Assembly (NCBI RefSeq): GCF_014859565.1
Contig: NZ_JACUUA010000042.1
Span: forward strand, 1 to 22,970
Source of the DNA: Marinospirillum sp.
Lineage (GTDB): Bacteria; Pseudomonadota; Gammaproteobacteria; Pseudomonadales; Halomonadaceae
Length of the DNA stretch: 22,970 nucleotides
Direction of reading: 5' to 3'
Shown here: in pieces, positions 1-9,134 of the stretch
Layout of the letters: the number at the start of each line of letters is the position of its first letter
How positions within the stretch are numbered: the stretch's first letter is position 1
Notes under the pieces: model-generated
Databases searched by the model: none
What the model was told of the DNA's origin: nothing
The model's input: the letters and a program-made list of their open reading frames with translations, nothing else
Translations under genes and position numbers: made by a program

Positions 1-67
1 CTAGCTAGATGGCTCGACTCTTGGCAGAATAGCGCCTGCACCCTGTTAATCATCTGGTGGAACCTAC

Positions 68-1225
68 ATGCCTGATCGTAAAGAGCCTCGTCTGGAAATT
101 GATCCAGTCAAGCCTACAGCTCCATCAGTAGAGCGCCCTGCATCAACTGCAACCGCCAGAGCCAGACCGGAAATGCCCGCTCGACCAACTTCAGCAATCT
201 CACCAGCAAAAGCAAAAGCAACACCAGCACCAGCACCAGCACCAGCACCAGCACACCCGATATCGTCTGAAAGACCAGCTGTTCATGCAAAACCAGAAGC
301 TCCCGCCAAACCAATCAGTGAGACACCTTTGCGTCATCAGCCTGTTGAGCCTGCGTACAGAAGTGAACGGGCAGGCAGCCATGGCAAGCCCGCTGATTCG
401 GGTGGCTCCGGTGGTTCGGGTGGCCATTATCCTGCAAACCTTGAACCAAATGGTTCAGGTTCCGGTGGATCGCATCTGCTGGTGGGGTTTGCCTTACTAT
501 TGGCGCTGGCAGGACTGATTTTTGGTGGCTGGCAATACATGCATGTCGACAAACAACAGCAGTCCATACAGGCGCTGGCTGATCGTGTGCAGGAGTTAGA
601 AATCAGGCTCTCAGCGACAGGTCAGAACTTATCTGAGGCAGGCAATACTTTCAGCGAGCAGCTCAAGACAGCCAATGAAAAGCTCAAGTGGGCTGATGAT
701 GAAATCAACAAACTCTGGCGTCTTGCAAATAATCAGATACGCCCGAACATTAGAGGGTTACAGGAACAGACAAAGGGGCTGGATGAGCGCCTGAGTCGTG
801 CTGAGCGTCAATCCACTGAAGTGGCAAACCTGGCTCGCAGCGCCAATGACAAAGCAACGGAAGCTGCTCGCAACCTGCAACTTCAGACGGAAGTGATCAA
901 AAAAGACCTTGCCGCGGTGGGGCAACGCCTAACAGAAGTGACACTGGCGACCAGCACGCTGGATCAGCGTCTGCGCAATCAGGAGACCAGCACACGGGAT
1001 CAGCACCTGCGCAATCAGGATCAGAGCAGCAAAGTGACCACCCTGACGCAAAAAGTGGAGCAACTGGAACAGCGTGTTTCCAGAAGCAGCATCACGCCGG
1101 AGCTACAGAAGAAGATGGCAGAACAGGAAGAAATTCTGGCCTCGCTGGAAGCCAGCCGCAGCCAACTGGTCAGTCGTGTGACCCGTTTGATGGAGGATGT
1201 GCAGGTGTTACAACAGGCGCGTTAG
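68..1225 (+). CDS. Membrane-anchored coiled-coil protein of unknown function
   Basis: I do not recognise a named family. The 385-residue product has three visible parts. Residues 1-135 are disordered, rich in Pro, Ala and basic residues, with a run of five Pro-Ala units (about 53-62) and a Gly/Ser-rich stretch at about 111-135. One transmembrane segment follows at about 136-158 (LLVGFALLLALAGLIFGGW). Residues 160-385 are a long, highly charged, Gln-rich predicted coiled coil with Leu heptads. There is no cleavable signal peptide, so the likely topology is cytoplasmic N-terminus with the coiled coil in the periplasm, but the orientation is not proven. The start ATG has a GGTGG sequence 7-8 bases upstream. 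The gene precedes rhlB in the same direction with a 79-base gap. A scaffold or envelope-spanning role is plausible but is only inference. Confidence 0.75.
   Translation: MPDRKEPRLEIDPVKPTAPSVERPASTATARARPEMPARPTSAISPAKAKATPAPAPAPAPAHPISSERPAVHAKPEAPAKPISETPLRHQPVEPAYRSERAGSHGKPADSGGSGGSGGHYPANLEPNGSGSGGSHLLVGFALLLALAGLIFGGWQYMHVDKQQQSIQALADRVQELEIRLSATGQNLSEAGNTFSEQLKTANEKLKWADDEINKLWRLANNQIRPNIRGLQEQTKGLDERLSRAERQSTEVANLARSANDKATEAARNLQLQTEVIKKDLAAVGQRLTEVTLATSTLDQRLRNQETSTRDQHLRNQDQSSKVTTLTQKVEQLEQRVSRSSITPELQKKMAEQEEILASLEASRSQLVSRVTRLMEDVQVLQQAR
223..252 (+). repeat. Hexanucleotide tandem repeat (ACCAGC)x5
   Basis: Five perfect copies of ACCAGC lie in frame inside the first gene and encode alternating Pro-Ala. 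Because the unit is six bases, slippage would change the length of the Pro-Ala linker without shifting the frame. Two related AGCAAA units lie just upstream. Confidence 0.9.
961..1020 (+). repeat. Internal 36-bp-period direct repeat in the coiled coil
   Basis: A 24-base segment at 961-984 recurs at 997-1020 with two differences, giving the paired peptides DQRLRNQE and DQHLRNQD twelve residues apart. It looks like a small internal duplication of the coiled coil. Confidence 0.7.
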
Positions 1226-1304
1226 GACGCTGCAATAAAACTTGGTATCATAGCCCGCTGAAATGGAAACTGATTAACTTTTCAATCAATCTTGAGGTCG
1301 TGTT

Positions 1305-2711
1305 TTGACAAATTCGCCTGCTGCATCGTCCCGATCCAGAAACGCTCCTACCAAACGTCGCCGCCGCAGAAACAGCGGTAGTAACCGCTCTGCATCAGCT
1401 CCGGCTGCTGCACCTCAGGCCACTGCAACACCGGCTGGCCAGCAGCCGTTGACTGTTGCATCTATTCAGCAACAACGGCGTGAAAAAGCCGCAGCAGCCA
1501 TGGGTGACTGGACACTGGATCAGCATCCGGTGGACGTGGTGGAGGGTAAGGTACGTTTTCAGGATTTTGATCTACCTTTACCCTTGCAGCGCTCCATCAG
1601 TGAGCAGGGTTTCAGCTACTGCACACCCATTCAGTCTCAGTCCTTGCTTTACACCCTGCATGGGGTGGATCTGATTGGCAAGGCACAAACCGGCACAGGT
1701 AAAACCGCCGCGTTTCTAATTGCCATCCTCACTTACCTGATGGAAGAAGAAGTACCGGAAGGTCAGAAGGTGGGTGCACCTCGTGCTTTGATTCTGGCAC
1801 CCACTCGTGAGCTGGTGCTTCAGATCTGCAAGGATGCTGAAGAGTTGATGCGTTACACCCCCTTCAAGCTGTTGTCGGTGGTGGGTGGTATGGATTACAT
1901 GAAGCAGCGGGATCAGCTGCGTGGTGAACCCATCGACCTGCTGGTGGCCACTCCCGGCCGTCTGCTGGATTTCCACAGCAAACGGGATGTGGATCTGCGT
2001 GAAGTGGAGGTGTTGGTGCTGGATGAAGCCGACCGGATGCTGGACATGGGTTTTATCCCGGACGTGAAGCGTATCATCCGTGCCACTCCGCCTAAAGAAA
2101 AGCGTCAGACCATGCTTTTTTCTGCCACTTTCACTCAGGATATTCTGAGTCTGGCCAGTCAGTGGACACTTAACCCGCAGCGGGTTGAAATTGCCACCAA
2201 AATCCAGGCGTCAGACAACATCACTCAGCATGCCTTTCTGGTGCCAGACAGTGACAAGATTCGCCTGCTCACCAAGCTGATTCAGCACTGGGGACTAACC
2301 AAAGTAATGGTGTTCTCCAATCGTCGGGATTCTACCCGCCGCGTGTATGAGACCCTGAAAAGATCAGGCATTAATGTTGATATGTTGTCTGGTGAAGTGG
2401 AGCAGAAAAAACGCATTGCCACACTGGAAAACTTCCGTGCTGGTCGTACCGAAGTGTTGATTGCTACTGATGTGGCTGGTCGTGGTATCCATATTGATGA
2501 TGTCAGCCATGTTATCAACTTCAACCTGCCGGAAGACCCTCAGGATTACGTACACCGTATTGGCCGCACGGGTCGTGCTGGTGCGCTGGGCACTTCCATC
2601 AGTTTTATCGGTGAAGAAGATGCTTTTGCCCTGCCAGCGATTGAAGCGCTGACCAAAACCAAATTGCCTTGTGTATATCCACCGGATGAGCTGCTGCAAA
2701 ACAACGCATGA
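1305..2711 (+). CDS. rhlB: DEAD-box ATP-dependent RNA helicase RhlB
   Basis: ATP-driven RNA unwinding. In gammaproteobacteria RhlB typically works with the degradosome in mRNA turnover. All core motifs are visible in the 468-residue product: Q motif around 101-110 (GFSYCTPIQ), Walker A AQTGTGKT 127-134, PTREL 166-170, DEAD 240-243, SAT 273-275, [10 protein letters not shown] 387-396 and HRIGRTGR 417-424. The first 65 residues are a basic Arg- and Ala-rich extension (with a run of five Arg near residue 20), as in pseudomonad RhlB, and it probably helps bind RNA. The start is TTG, with a GAGG Shine-Dalgarno sequence at 1294-1297 about 7 bases upstream. The stop overlaps the dinG start by ATGA, so the two are probably translationally coupled. 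RhlB rather than another DEAD-box paralogue is likely but not certain. Confidence 0.85.
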   Translation: MTNSPAASSRSRNAPTKRRRRRNSGSNRSASAPAAAPQATATPAGQQPLTVASIQQQRREKAAAAMGDWTLDQHPVDVVEGKVRFQDFDLPLPLQRSISEQGFSYCTPIQSQSLLYTLHGVDLIGKAQTGTGKTAAFLIAILTYLMEEEVPEGQKVGAPRALILAPTRELVLQICKDAEELMRYTPFKLLSVVGGMDYMKQRDQLRGEPIDLLVATPGRLLDFHSKRDVDLREVEVLVLDEADRMLDMGFIPDVKRIIRATPPKEKRQTMLFSATFTQDILSLASQWTLNPQRVEIATKIQASDNITQHAFLVPDSDKIRLLTKLIQHWGLTKVMVFSNRRDSTRRVYETLKRSGINVDMLSGEVEQKKRIATLENFRAGRTEVLIATDVAGRGIHIDDVSHVINFNLPEDPQDYVHRIGRTGRAGALGTSISFIGEEDAFALPAIEALTKTKLPCVYPPDELLQNNA

Positions 2712-4855
2712 ACCCGGAATGGCAGGCACAGATCCAGCAGGCGTATCGAGACTTTCTGACCGGTCGGGAAGTCCGTGCACGCAAGGGTCAGGCGCACATG
2801 ATTGCCGATATTGCCAAAAGCTTTGCGGCGATTGAGGAAAACGAAGAAGGACGCCGCAAAAGCCAGCAGCACCTGCTGGCGATTGAAGCCGGTACCGGTA
2901 CAGGTAAAACCCTGGCTTACCTGCTGGCAACCCTGCCGGTGGCTCAGGCGCGTAACAAGCGCCTGATTATTTCTACCGCCACCATTGCGTTGCAGGAACA
3001 GCTCTTGCTGCGTGATCTGCCGGATCTGAAAAAACACACCTCGCTGGAGTTTAACTATGCTCTAGCCAAAGGCCGTGGACGTTATGTTTGTACCGCTCAG
3101 TTGATCAAAGCCATGGGTGATCAACCCACTGCCGATGATGATTCCACGCTGGATCTGTTCCAGGCCGAACTAATGCAACAAAGCAGCGGCACGGATGCCG
3201 GTCGCATTCAGCAACTGGCAGCAGACTTTTCTGCTGGAAGTTGGAACGGTGACCGGGACAGTTTAAAAGAACCCCTGGTCAACGGCATCTGGGATCGCCT
3301 GACTACCGATCATCAGCGTTGCACCAACCGTCGCTGCCCTCACTTTAATGGTGCCTGTGCCTTTTTTAATGCCCGCCGAGAGCTGGAACAAGCCGATATT
3401 ATTGTTGCCAACCATGATCTGGTGCTGGCGGATCTGGCTCTGGGTGGTGGTGTGATTCTGCCCGCACCCGATCAGACCTATTATGTGTTTGATGAAGCCC
3501 ACCATCTGCCGGATAAAGCCATCAACCACTTTGCCGCCAGCTTCCGTTTTAACACCTCATTAAGCTGGTTACGCCTGTTGCGTAAATCTCAGCCGGATCT
3601 GCTGAAATCACTGGGTGCCAGCCCCACCGCTGCTCGTTTGCTGGATCAACTGGCCGTGCCCTTGAGTCATCTGGAGCAGGATCTGGGAGTGCTCTATGGT
3701 CAGCTGCATGAAATGGGGCGCTTTACTGCCGAGGGCGGGCAGGAGGTTTTCCGCTGGGAACAGGGGTTGTTGCCGGAAGGTTTGTTGCAGTTTTCTGAAC
3801 AGCTGGTGTTGCACTTTGCGACGATGAGTCGATTGCTGGAAGGTCTGGTTAATCTACTCAAAGAAGCTCAGGACCCGGAAAAAACCTCAACCCTGGATGC
3901 AAATCTGGCCGCTGAGTGGCAACCGATGCTGGCACTGTTGCATGCCCGTGCGCTGGCCGCGCATCAGCTCTGGAGTCTGTGTGCCCAGAAAGATCCTGCT
4001 GGCAAACCACCATTGGCTCGCTGGATGACTCGCCACCGCTTGCACGAGGGGGATGAAGAGCTGGAGGTTTCGGCCAGCCCGGTCACGGCTGCCGGGGATC
4101 TGGCTTATCGTCTCTGGTCACGCTGTTTTGGTGCCACCCTGACTTCCGCCACCCTTACTGCGCTGGGCAAGTTTGATCGTCTGCGGCAACGCTGCGGGCT
4201 GGATACAGATACGCTCTGTAAAAGTTATGCCAGCCCGTTTGATTATGCTCGTCTCGGGGTGCTGGAAGTGCCACGTCAGGCTTGTGACCCCTCGCAGGCG
4301 CAACAGCATACCGATGCCATCATTGATTACATGCAGGAGCATCTGGATCACCCCGCTGCCGCAGTGCTGGTGTTGTTCAGTTCACGCAGGCAGATGAATG
4401 AAGTTTATGACGGTTTACCCAGTCAATTAAAACGGGTGACTCTGACTCAGGATGCCTTGTCCAAAAACCGCCTGATCGAAAAACACCGGCAACGTATTGA
4501 TGACAACAAACCTGCCATTATTTTTGGTTTAGCATCCCTGGCAGAAGGTATTGATCTACCAGGCAAATACCTGACCCATGTGGTGATTGTACGCCTGCCT
4601 TTTTCGACTCCCGATGACCCAGTGGAAGCCGCTTTGGCGGAGTGGATTGAATCGACTGGTGGTAACGCCTTTATGCAGATCAGTGTGCCGGACGCCAGCA
4701 TCCGACTGGTGCAGGCTTGTGGGCGTTTAATCCGTACCGAGCAGGATGAAGGGCGTGTAACCCTGCTGGATCAGCGAATTCTGACCAAGCGTTATGGCGC
4801 ACAGCTACTGAACAGCCTGCCACCCTTTCGCAGAGAATTCAGTCGCTTAGGCTGA
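2708..4855 (+). CDS. dinG: ATP-dependent DNA helicase DinG
   Basis: XPD-like superfamily 2 helicase, 5'-to-3', that resolves forked, D-loop and R-loop structures; SOS-induced in E. coli. At 715 residues it matches the E. coli protein (about 716). Visible features are Walker [10 protein letters not shown] at 60-68, the iron-sulfur cysteines C128, C205, C210 and C217 (the spacing expected for the 4Fe-4S domain of DinG), the DEAH box at 262-265, and the C-terminal motif [14 protein letters not shown]. The start codon overlaps the rhlB stop, so expression here may follow rhlB unless an internal promoter exists. I see no LexA-type CTG-N10-CAG operator in the rhlB-dinG junction. No convincing terminator follows the stop. 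Confidence 0.93.
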   Translation: MNPEWQAQIQQAYRDFLTGREVRARKGQAHMIADIAKSFAAIEENEEGRRKSQQHLLAIEAGTGTGKTLAYLLATLPVAQARNKRLIISTATIALQEQLLLRDLPDLKKHTSLEFNYALAKGRGRYVCTAQLIKAMGDQPTADDDSTLDLFQAELMQQSSGTDAGRIQQLAADFSAGSWNGDRDSLKEPLVNGIWDRLTTDHQRCTNRRCPHFNGACAFFNARRELEQADIIVANHDLVLADLALGGGVILPAPDQTYYVFDEAHHLPDKAINHFAASFRFNTSLSWLRLLRKSQPDLLKSLGASPTAARLLDQLAVPLSHLEQDLGVLYGQLHEMGRFTAEGGQEVFRWEQGLLPEGLLQFSEQLVLHFATMSRLLEGLVNLLKEAQDPEKTSTLDANLAAEWQPMLALLHARALAAHQLWSLCAQKDPAGKPPLARWMTRHRLHEGDEELEVSASPVTAAGDLAYRLWSRCFGATLTSATLTALGKFDRLRQRCGLDTDTLCKSYASPFDYARLGVLEVPRQACDPSQAQQHTDAIIDYMQEHLDHPAAAVLVLFSSRRQMNEVYDGLPSQLKRVTLTQDALSKNRLIEKHRQRIDDNKPAIIFGLASLAEGIDLPGKYLTHVVIVRLPFSTPDDPVEAALAEWIESTGGNAFMQISVPDASIRLVQACGRLIRTEQDEGRVTLLDQRILTKRYGAQLLNSLPPFRREFSRLG

Positions 4856-4985
4856 ATTTATCAACGGAACATTCAATTTTGTAACATCGGGTAACGCTTT
4901 ATGTTTAAATGGCTTTAAATCAGCCACGGATTTGATTTATGCTTGGCTTATCTTCAGTTCCATAAACGAGTGAGTCACCAAGGAT

Positions 4986-7340
4986 ATGACCATCCGATAC
5001 CCCTTGTTTCACTTTGTCCGATCCCTGTTGCTGGTGCTGCTTTTGTTACTGGCGGGTTCGTTTGCCCATGCTTCGGAGAAAATCATCATTCAACTGAAAT
5101 GGTTACACCAGTTTCAGTTTGCCGGTTATTACGCTGCACTGGATCAGGGTTTTTTTGCTGCTGAAGGTTTGGATGTGGAGCTGCGCGAAAAGGATATGTC
5201 ACGCAGTAATATTGAGCAGGTGTTGATGGGTGAGGCTCAATACAGCATTGCCGACTCCATTCTCTTACAGCACCACGCCAATGGTCGAGATGTGGTGCTG
5301 GTGGCACCGATTCTGCAACACTCACCCAATGTGCTGATGACACTACGCTCTACAGGCATTCGCAGTTCAAGAGATCTAGTCGGTCGGCGGCTGGCTTTTT
5401 ATGATAACGACACCAATGGTATTGCCATTCTGGCAATGCTGGCGGAGCAAGGTGTGTTGAAAGATGGACTGCAGCGGCTACCCTGGACGGATCGGTTGGA
5501 AAAACTCATATCTGGCGACATAGAAGCAGTAGCCGCTTACAGCACCAATGAACCTTTTCGGCTGCGTGAGATGGGTTATCAGGTCGATGTGATAGATCCA
5601 AAACACTACGGCATGGATTTTTACGGAGATATTTTTTTCACCAGCGCAACTGAGGCACGGGACAACCCACAGCGGGTGGATGCCATGCGCCGCGCGGTGA
5701 TACGTGGCTGGCATTATGCTCTGGATCACAAAGAGGAAATGGTGGATCTGATACTGCGTGACTATAATACCCAGCAAAAATCCCGTGAAGCCCTGCTGAG
5801 TGAAGCTTATGGATTGGAGCAATTGATTTCCCGACACACCATTGAGCTGGGCAAGCTGGATGAAGGGCGTGTGCAATTTATGCTGGAACAACTGGCAAAA
5901 CACCAGATAGTTGTTCCAAGTGGGCGAGATGTAGATGCACTGGTTTTTGCAACACGCCGTACTTATGACCTGAATCTGACACAGGAAGAAGAAGCCTTTC
6001 TGCAGCAGTTGCCAGCATTAAAAGTGGGTGTAGATAATAACTGGCCGCCCTTTGAGTTCCTTGATTCCGGTAACCAAAGCCTGCAGGGTATCAGCAGGGA
6101 TTATCTGCTGCTTTTATCCGAGCGGCTGGGTGTGGAGTTTGATATTCAGCATCACTCAGGCTGGGCAGAAGTCATGGAAGATGCTCGTCAGGGCAAGCTG
6201 GATTTATTGTCTGCTGCATCTCCCACACCGGATCGTCGTAGCTATCTCAACTTCACTCAATCTTATGTGCGCTCACCCATGGTGATAGTCACGGATAGGG
6301 ATGTGGACTTTATTGCCAGCATGGATCAGCTGCAAGGTAAAAAGGTTGCCGTGGTGAAAGATTATGCCTCTCATGAAATACTGCAGAACAACTTTCCGCT
6401 GTTGCAGCTGAAATTTAAACAATCAGCATTGCAGGGTTTGCGGGCAGTAGCCTCCGGTGAGGTTGATGCATTTGTTGATAATCTAGCGGTGGCCAGTTAT
6501 CTGATTCGATCAGAAGGTCTGGCAAACCTGAAGGTTTCCGGGCAGACCCCTTATTCTTTTGATCTGGCGCTGGGGTTGCGTAATGACTCCCCTTTGTTGT
6601 TATCGGTGATGGAAAAAGCGCTGGCCAGCATCAGTCAGCAAGAACATGCTGAAATTTATGATCGCTGGGTCAGAGTGCCCATGCCTGAAGGATTTCCCTG
6701 GGCACGGGTATTGCCGGTAATGCTGGGATTGCTGTTGTTATTATTGTTGCTGGGTTTGTACACCCTGCATTTGGCGCAGCTGAATCTGCGAATCCGGAGT
6801 TTTAACGAACGCCTGCAGGATGCAGAAAAACAGCTGCTGGAAAAAAATGCCCAGCTTGAGCAGTTATCCATTACCGACAAGTTAACCGGCATTTACAACC
6901 GCCATCACCTGGATAAGGTGTTGCTGGAGCAGCTGGCGCTTTCAAAACGCCACCAGCGACCACTGGCTGTTGTGCTGTTTGATCTGGACTACTTCAAGGA
7001 ACTGAATGACAACCACGGGCATCAGATGGGCGATCGGGTCTTGCAGGATTTTGCTGAGCTGGTTAAAAATTCAGTGCGAGTTTCTGATGTGTTTGGTCGC
7101 TGGGGTGGTGAGGAGTTTTTATTAATCTGCCCGGAAGCCACGCTGCAACAGGCAATAGGTGTGGCTGATAAAATTCGTAGCAAGCTGGAACAGCATGAGT
7201 TTGAAGGGGGTGTCCGACAGCGGGTCAGCGCTGGGGTAATGGTCTTGTCCGAAGGTATGACCGTGGATCAACTCCTCTCTGCGGTGGACAAACAGTTGTA
7301 CATCGCCAAGGAATCCGGTCGTAATCAAGTGGTGGGATGA
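4986..7340 (+). CDS. Diguanylate cyclase with NMT1/SsuA-like and SBP_bac_3 periplasmic sensor domains
   Basis: Predicted inner-membrane receptor that makes cyclic di-GMP in response to periplasmic ligands. Order in the 784 residues: signal peptide 1-29 (hydrophobic core, SFAHA then SEK); NMT1/THI5/SsuA-like binding domain about 30-320, with QFAGYYAALDQGFFAAEGL; amino-acid-type SBP_bac_3 domain about 341-565 (VGVDNNWPPFEF); one transmembrane helix about 575-595; a short coiled coil; then GGDEF from about 627. The active-site signature is GGEEF at 707-711, and an inhibitory-site RxxD (RVSD, 698-701) precedes it at the usual spacing, so both catalysis and product inhibition look possible. No EAL domain is present. 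AAGG lies only two bases from the ATG, so initiation may be weak, but the signal peptide fixes this start. The ligands are unknown; pyrimidine-like compounds, sulfonates or amino acids are family-based guesses. Confidence 0.9.
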   Translation: MTIRYPLFHFVRSLLLVLLLLLAGSFAHASEKIIIQLKWLHQFQFAGYYAALDQGFFAAEGLDVELREKDMSRSNIEQVLMGEAQYSIADSILLQHHANGRDVVLVAPILQHSPNVLMTLRSTGIRSSRDLVGRRLAFYDNDTNGIAILAMLAEQGVLKDGLQRLPWTDRLEKLISGDIEAVAAYSTNEPFRLREMGYQVDVIDPKHYGMDFYGDIFFTSATEARDNPQRVDAMRRAVIRGWHYALDHKEEMVDLILRDYNTQQKSREALLSEAYGLEQLISRHTIELGKLDEGRVQFMLEQLAKHQIVVPSGRDVDALVFATRRTYDLNLTQEEEAFLQQLPALKVGVDNNWPPFEFLDSGNQSLQGISRDYLLLLSERLGVEFDIQHHSGWAEVMEDARQGKLDLLSAASPTPDRRSYLNFTQSYVRSPMVIVTDRDVDFIASMDQLQGKKVAVVKDYASHEILQNNFPLLQLKFKQSALQGLRAVASGEVDAFVDNLAVASYLIRSEGLANLKVSGQTPYSFDLALGLRNDSPLLLSVMEKALASISQQEHAEIYDRWVRVPMPEGFPWARVLPVMLGLLLLLLLLGLYTLHLAQLNLRIRSFNERLQDAEKQLLEKNAQLEQLSITDKLTGIYNRHHLDKVLLEQLALSKRHQRPLAVVLFDLDYFKELNDNHGHQMGDRVLQDFAELVKNSVRVSDVFGRWGGEEFLLICPEATLQQAIGVADKIRSKLEQHEFEGGVRQRVSAGVMVLSEGMTVDQLLSAVDKQLYIAKESGRNQVVG

Positions 7341-7357
7341 GTGCCTTCCCTGGCACT
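7340..7357. terminator. Small hairpin after the diguanylate cyclase, weak terminator candidate
   Basis: AGTGCC at 7340-7345 pairs with GGCACT at 7352-7357 across a six-base loop, between the convergent cyclase stop and the stop of the chemoreceptor remnant. No clear T-run follows on either strand, so intrinsic termination is uncertain. Confidence 0.35.
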
Positions 7358-7364
7358 GATGGTA

Positions 7365-7799
7365 TCAAGTGCGGAACTGACTGACCTGATGATTCAGGGT
7401 TTCAGCCAAGGAAGCGAGGTCTTCACTGGCCTGGGTGGTATGGGTTGCACCATCAGCCGTTTGAGCTGAAAGATCGTTAATGTTCACCACATTACGATTG
7501 ATTTCATCAGCAACAGCTGCCTGTTGTTCTGCCGCGCTGGCAATCTGAAGATTCATATCTGCAATACGATGAATGGCTTCTGCAACCTGATCCAGTGATA
7601 TGGAGGTCTCTTTTGCATGGTGAACAGTTGTAGCGGCTTGGGAGCGACTGTTGGCCATGGCACGGTAAGAGTCTTCTGCTTCTGTAACCAGACGATCTAT
7701 CATACTGCGGATCTGTACGGTACTTTCCTGCGTGCGGGCTGCCAGATTACGTACTTCATCTGCCACCACGGCAAATCCTCGACCATGCTCACCGGCTAT
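7365..7799 (-). pseudogene. Methyl-accepting chemotaxis protein, 3' fragment
   Basis: Only the last part of an MCP cytoplasmic signalling domain remains. Reading toward lower coordinates it begins abruptly at AGEHGRGFAVVADEVRNLA, the distal half of the conserved hairpin tip, and continues through the methylation-helix region to the normal C-terminus SQFRT. The ligand-binding domain, transmembrane segments, HAMP domain and first signalling helix are missing, along with the usual NAAIEAAR just before AGEHG. The frame is open to about 7865, but upstream of about 7800 the translated residues (FYIKT and before) do not resemble an MCP, so that part is foreign to the gene. No internal stop or frameshift has accumulated, which suggests a fairly recent deletion or rearrangement. 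Without hairpin pairing and membrane anchor it is unlikely to signal. Confidence 0.85.
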
Positions 7800-7906
7800 T
7801 GTTTTTATGTAAAACTGGCGGCGAATTATGCGGTGAACTGTACCAACACTCCAGCTGAATACCATGATAAAATGTAACTTATTGTTTTCTTATACAAGAG
7901 GTGGGC

Positions 7907-8578
7907 ATGAGTTTTTCTTCAAGCCTGAATCCAGGGATATTGGGTTGGCTGGCGTGGATTATTTATCTGGGTTTTCTGCTGCCGGCGCTCTGGCAGGTGC
8001 CCTGGTCGATTCTGTTACGGGAAAAAGGCTTGCAGCACCTGTTTTTGGGCAGTGTAGTGCTGGTGACTTTTTTATGGCAGTTAAGGGCAGGCATCACTCC
8101 AGCTGTTTCTATTCATCTGCTGCTGGCAACCACTCTGACCCTGATGTTTTATTGGCCGATGGCATTACTAGCGACTAGTATTGCCTTGCTGGGTGTGACA
8201 CTGACCGGTAAAGCCAGCTGGGATATGTTTGGTTTAAATGCGCTGGTGGCTTGTGTGCTGCCGGTGTTTATCAGTCACTGGGTCTGGCGCTGGGTGGAAC
8301 AAAAGCTACCCGCCAATTTTTTTATTTTTGTGCTGATCGCCGGTGGTGTGGGAGCGATGCTGGCGACCCTTTCATCTGGTCTGGCGGTGATTGGCATCAG
8401 CTGGTTTTATGCCACACCCTATGTATTCAGCCACCTCTCCAGTGATTATTTTTTGTTTTTACCCCTGACACTACCACCGGAGTCCGTGGTGAATGGCATG
8501 ATCATCACTGGACTGGTCGCTTATTTGCCCGATTGGGTGCGGGCGTTTGATCCAAAAAAATACCTTGATGAGTCTTAA
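7907..8578 (+). CDS. CbiM-like (COG3235) integral membrane protein, putative energy-coupling factor permease
   Basis: A polytopic protein of 223 residues with about six hydrophobic segments, including WLAWIIYLGFLLPALW, the GSVVLVTFLW region, the LLATTLTLMFYWPMALL region, NALVACVLPVFISHWVW and FFIFVLIAGGVGAML. The conserved-looking C-terminal PPESVVNGMIITGLVAYLPDWV resembles the COG3235/CbiM family of predicted membrane proteins often labelled energy-coupling factor permease. No ATPase (CbiO), CbiQ or substrate gene is nearby, so the transported substrate, cobalt or nickel by family analogy, is unproven. I chose the ATG at 7907 over the GTG at 7901 because AGAGGTG sits just upstream of the ATG as a Shine-Dalgarno sequence. 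It converges on the regA-like gene, sharing a TTAA stop overlap. The family call is moderate; membrane location is near certain. Confidence 0.7.
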   Translation: MSFSSSLNPGILGWLAWIIYLGFLLPALWQVPWSILLREKGLQHLFLGSVVLVTFLWQLRAGITPAVSIHLLLATTLTLMFYWPMALLATSIALLGVTLTGKASWDMFGLNALVACVLPVFISHWVWRWVEQKLPANFFIFVLIAGGVGAMLATLSSGLAVIGISWFYATPYVFSHLSSDYFLFLPLTLPPESVVNGMIITGLVAYLPDWVRAFDPKKYLDES

Positions 8579-9129
8579 CGCCTGACAGGGCGTTTCTGTA
8601 GTTTGCGTTGCAGTGTGCGGCGGTGCATACCCAGCGCTCTGGCGGTTGCCGAGATATTACCATCGTGTTCACGTAACACTTTCTGAATGTGCTCCCAGGT
8701 GAGCCGGTTGACCGACATGGGTTGTTCAGCAACGGGTACATCCGGATCACCTTCCTGCTTTTGAAAAGCAGCTAGAATCTCATCCGCATCGGCTGGTTTG
8801 CACAGGTAGTTAACCGCACCCAGTTTAATGGCTTCTACTGCGGTGGCAATGCTGGAATAACCGGTCAGCACTACAATTTTTGACTGGGGTGAAGATTCCA
8901 CCAGCTGTGGCAGAAGATTCAGTCCGGAGCTGCCTTCCAGCTTCAGATCCAGGGTGATGTAATCCGGCTCAAACTCCTGAGCCTTGATGAGTGCTTGGTT
9001 CTCATCAGTGGCCTGAGTCACTTCGTAGCCTCGCTTGCTGAATGCCCGCTGCAGCACCTGACCAAATACTTCATCGTCATCAACAATCAAAATCCGCAGT
9101 TGCTCATCCTGTTGTTCTTCAACACTCAT
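8575..9129 (-). CDS. Redox response regulator, RegA/PrrA/RoxR family
   Basis: Two-domain DNA-binding regulator of 184 residues, the usual length. The receiver domain (about 10-122) has the acidic pocket D17-D18-D19, phospho-acceptor D61 (ITLDLKLEG), T89 and K111. A short linker leads to a Fis-type helix-turn-helix at about 158-180 (NISATARALGMHRRTLQRKL), closely matching the ActR/RegA/PrrA/RoxR recognition region. In known systems this family responds to aerobic/anaerobic shifts and controls terminal oxidases and other energy genes. It follows the kinase gene by five bases, with GGAG at 9141-9144 inside the kinase's end as a possible Shine-Dalgarno sequence, so the pair is an operon. In pseudomonads the orthologue is called roxR; I leave the symbol blank because the genus is unknown. 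The targets here cannot be read from the sequence. Confidence 0.92.
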   Translation of the reverse strand: MSVEEQQDEQLRILIVDDDEVFGQVLQRAFSKRGYEVTQATDENQALIKAQEFEPDYITLDLKLEGSSGLNLLPQLVESSPQSKIVVLTGYSSIATAVEAIKLGAVNYLCKPADADEILAAFQKQEGDPDVPVAEQPMSVNRLTWEHIQKVLREHDGNISATARALGMHRRTLQRKLQKRPVRR

Positions 9130-9134
9130 GGCGA

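Noticed and set aside
223..252. Possible CRISPR or short repeat array
   Set aside because: Six-base units without spacers inside a coding frame; it is a simple sequence repeat.
114..427. Minus-strand open frames rich in Val-Leu or Cys-Trp alternation
   Set aside because: They are antisense readings of the ACCAGC repeat and Pro/Ala-rich coding sequence; composition is an artefact of the repeat.
2364..2930. 188-residue minus-strand open frame across the rhlB-dinG junction
   Set aside because: It lies antisense to clear helicase motifs of both genes and its product shows no recognisable domain.
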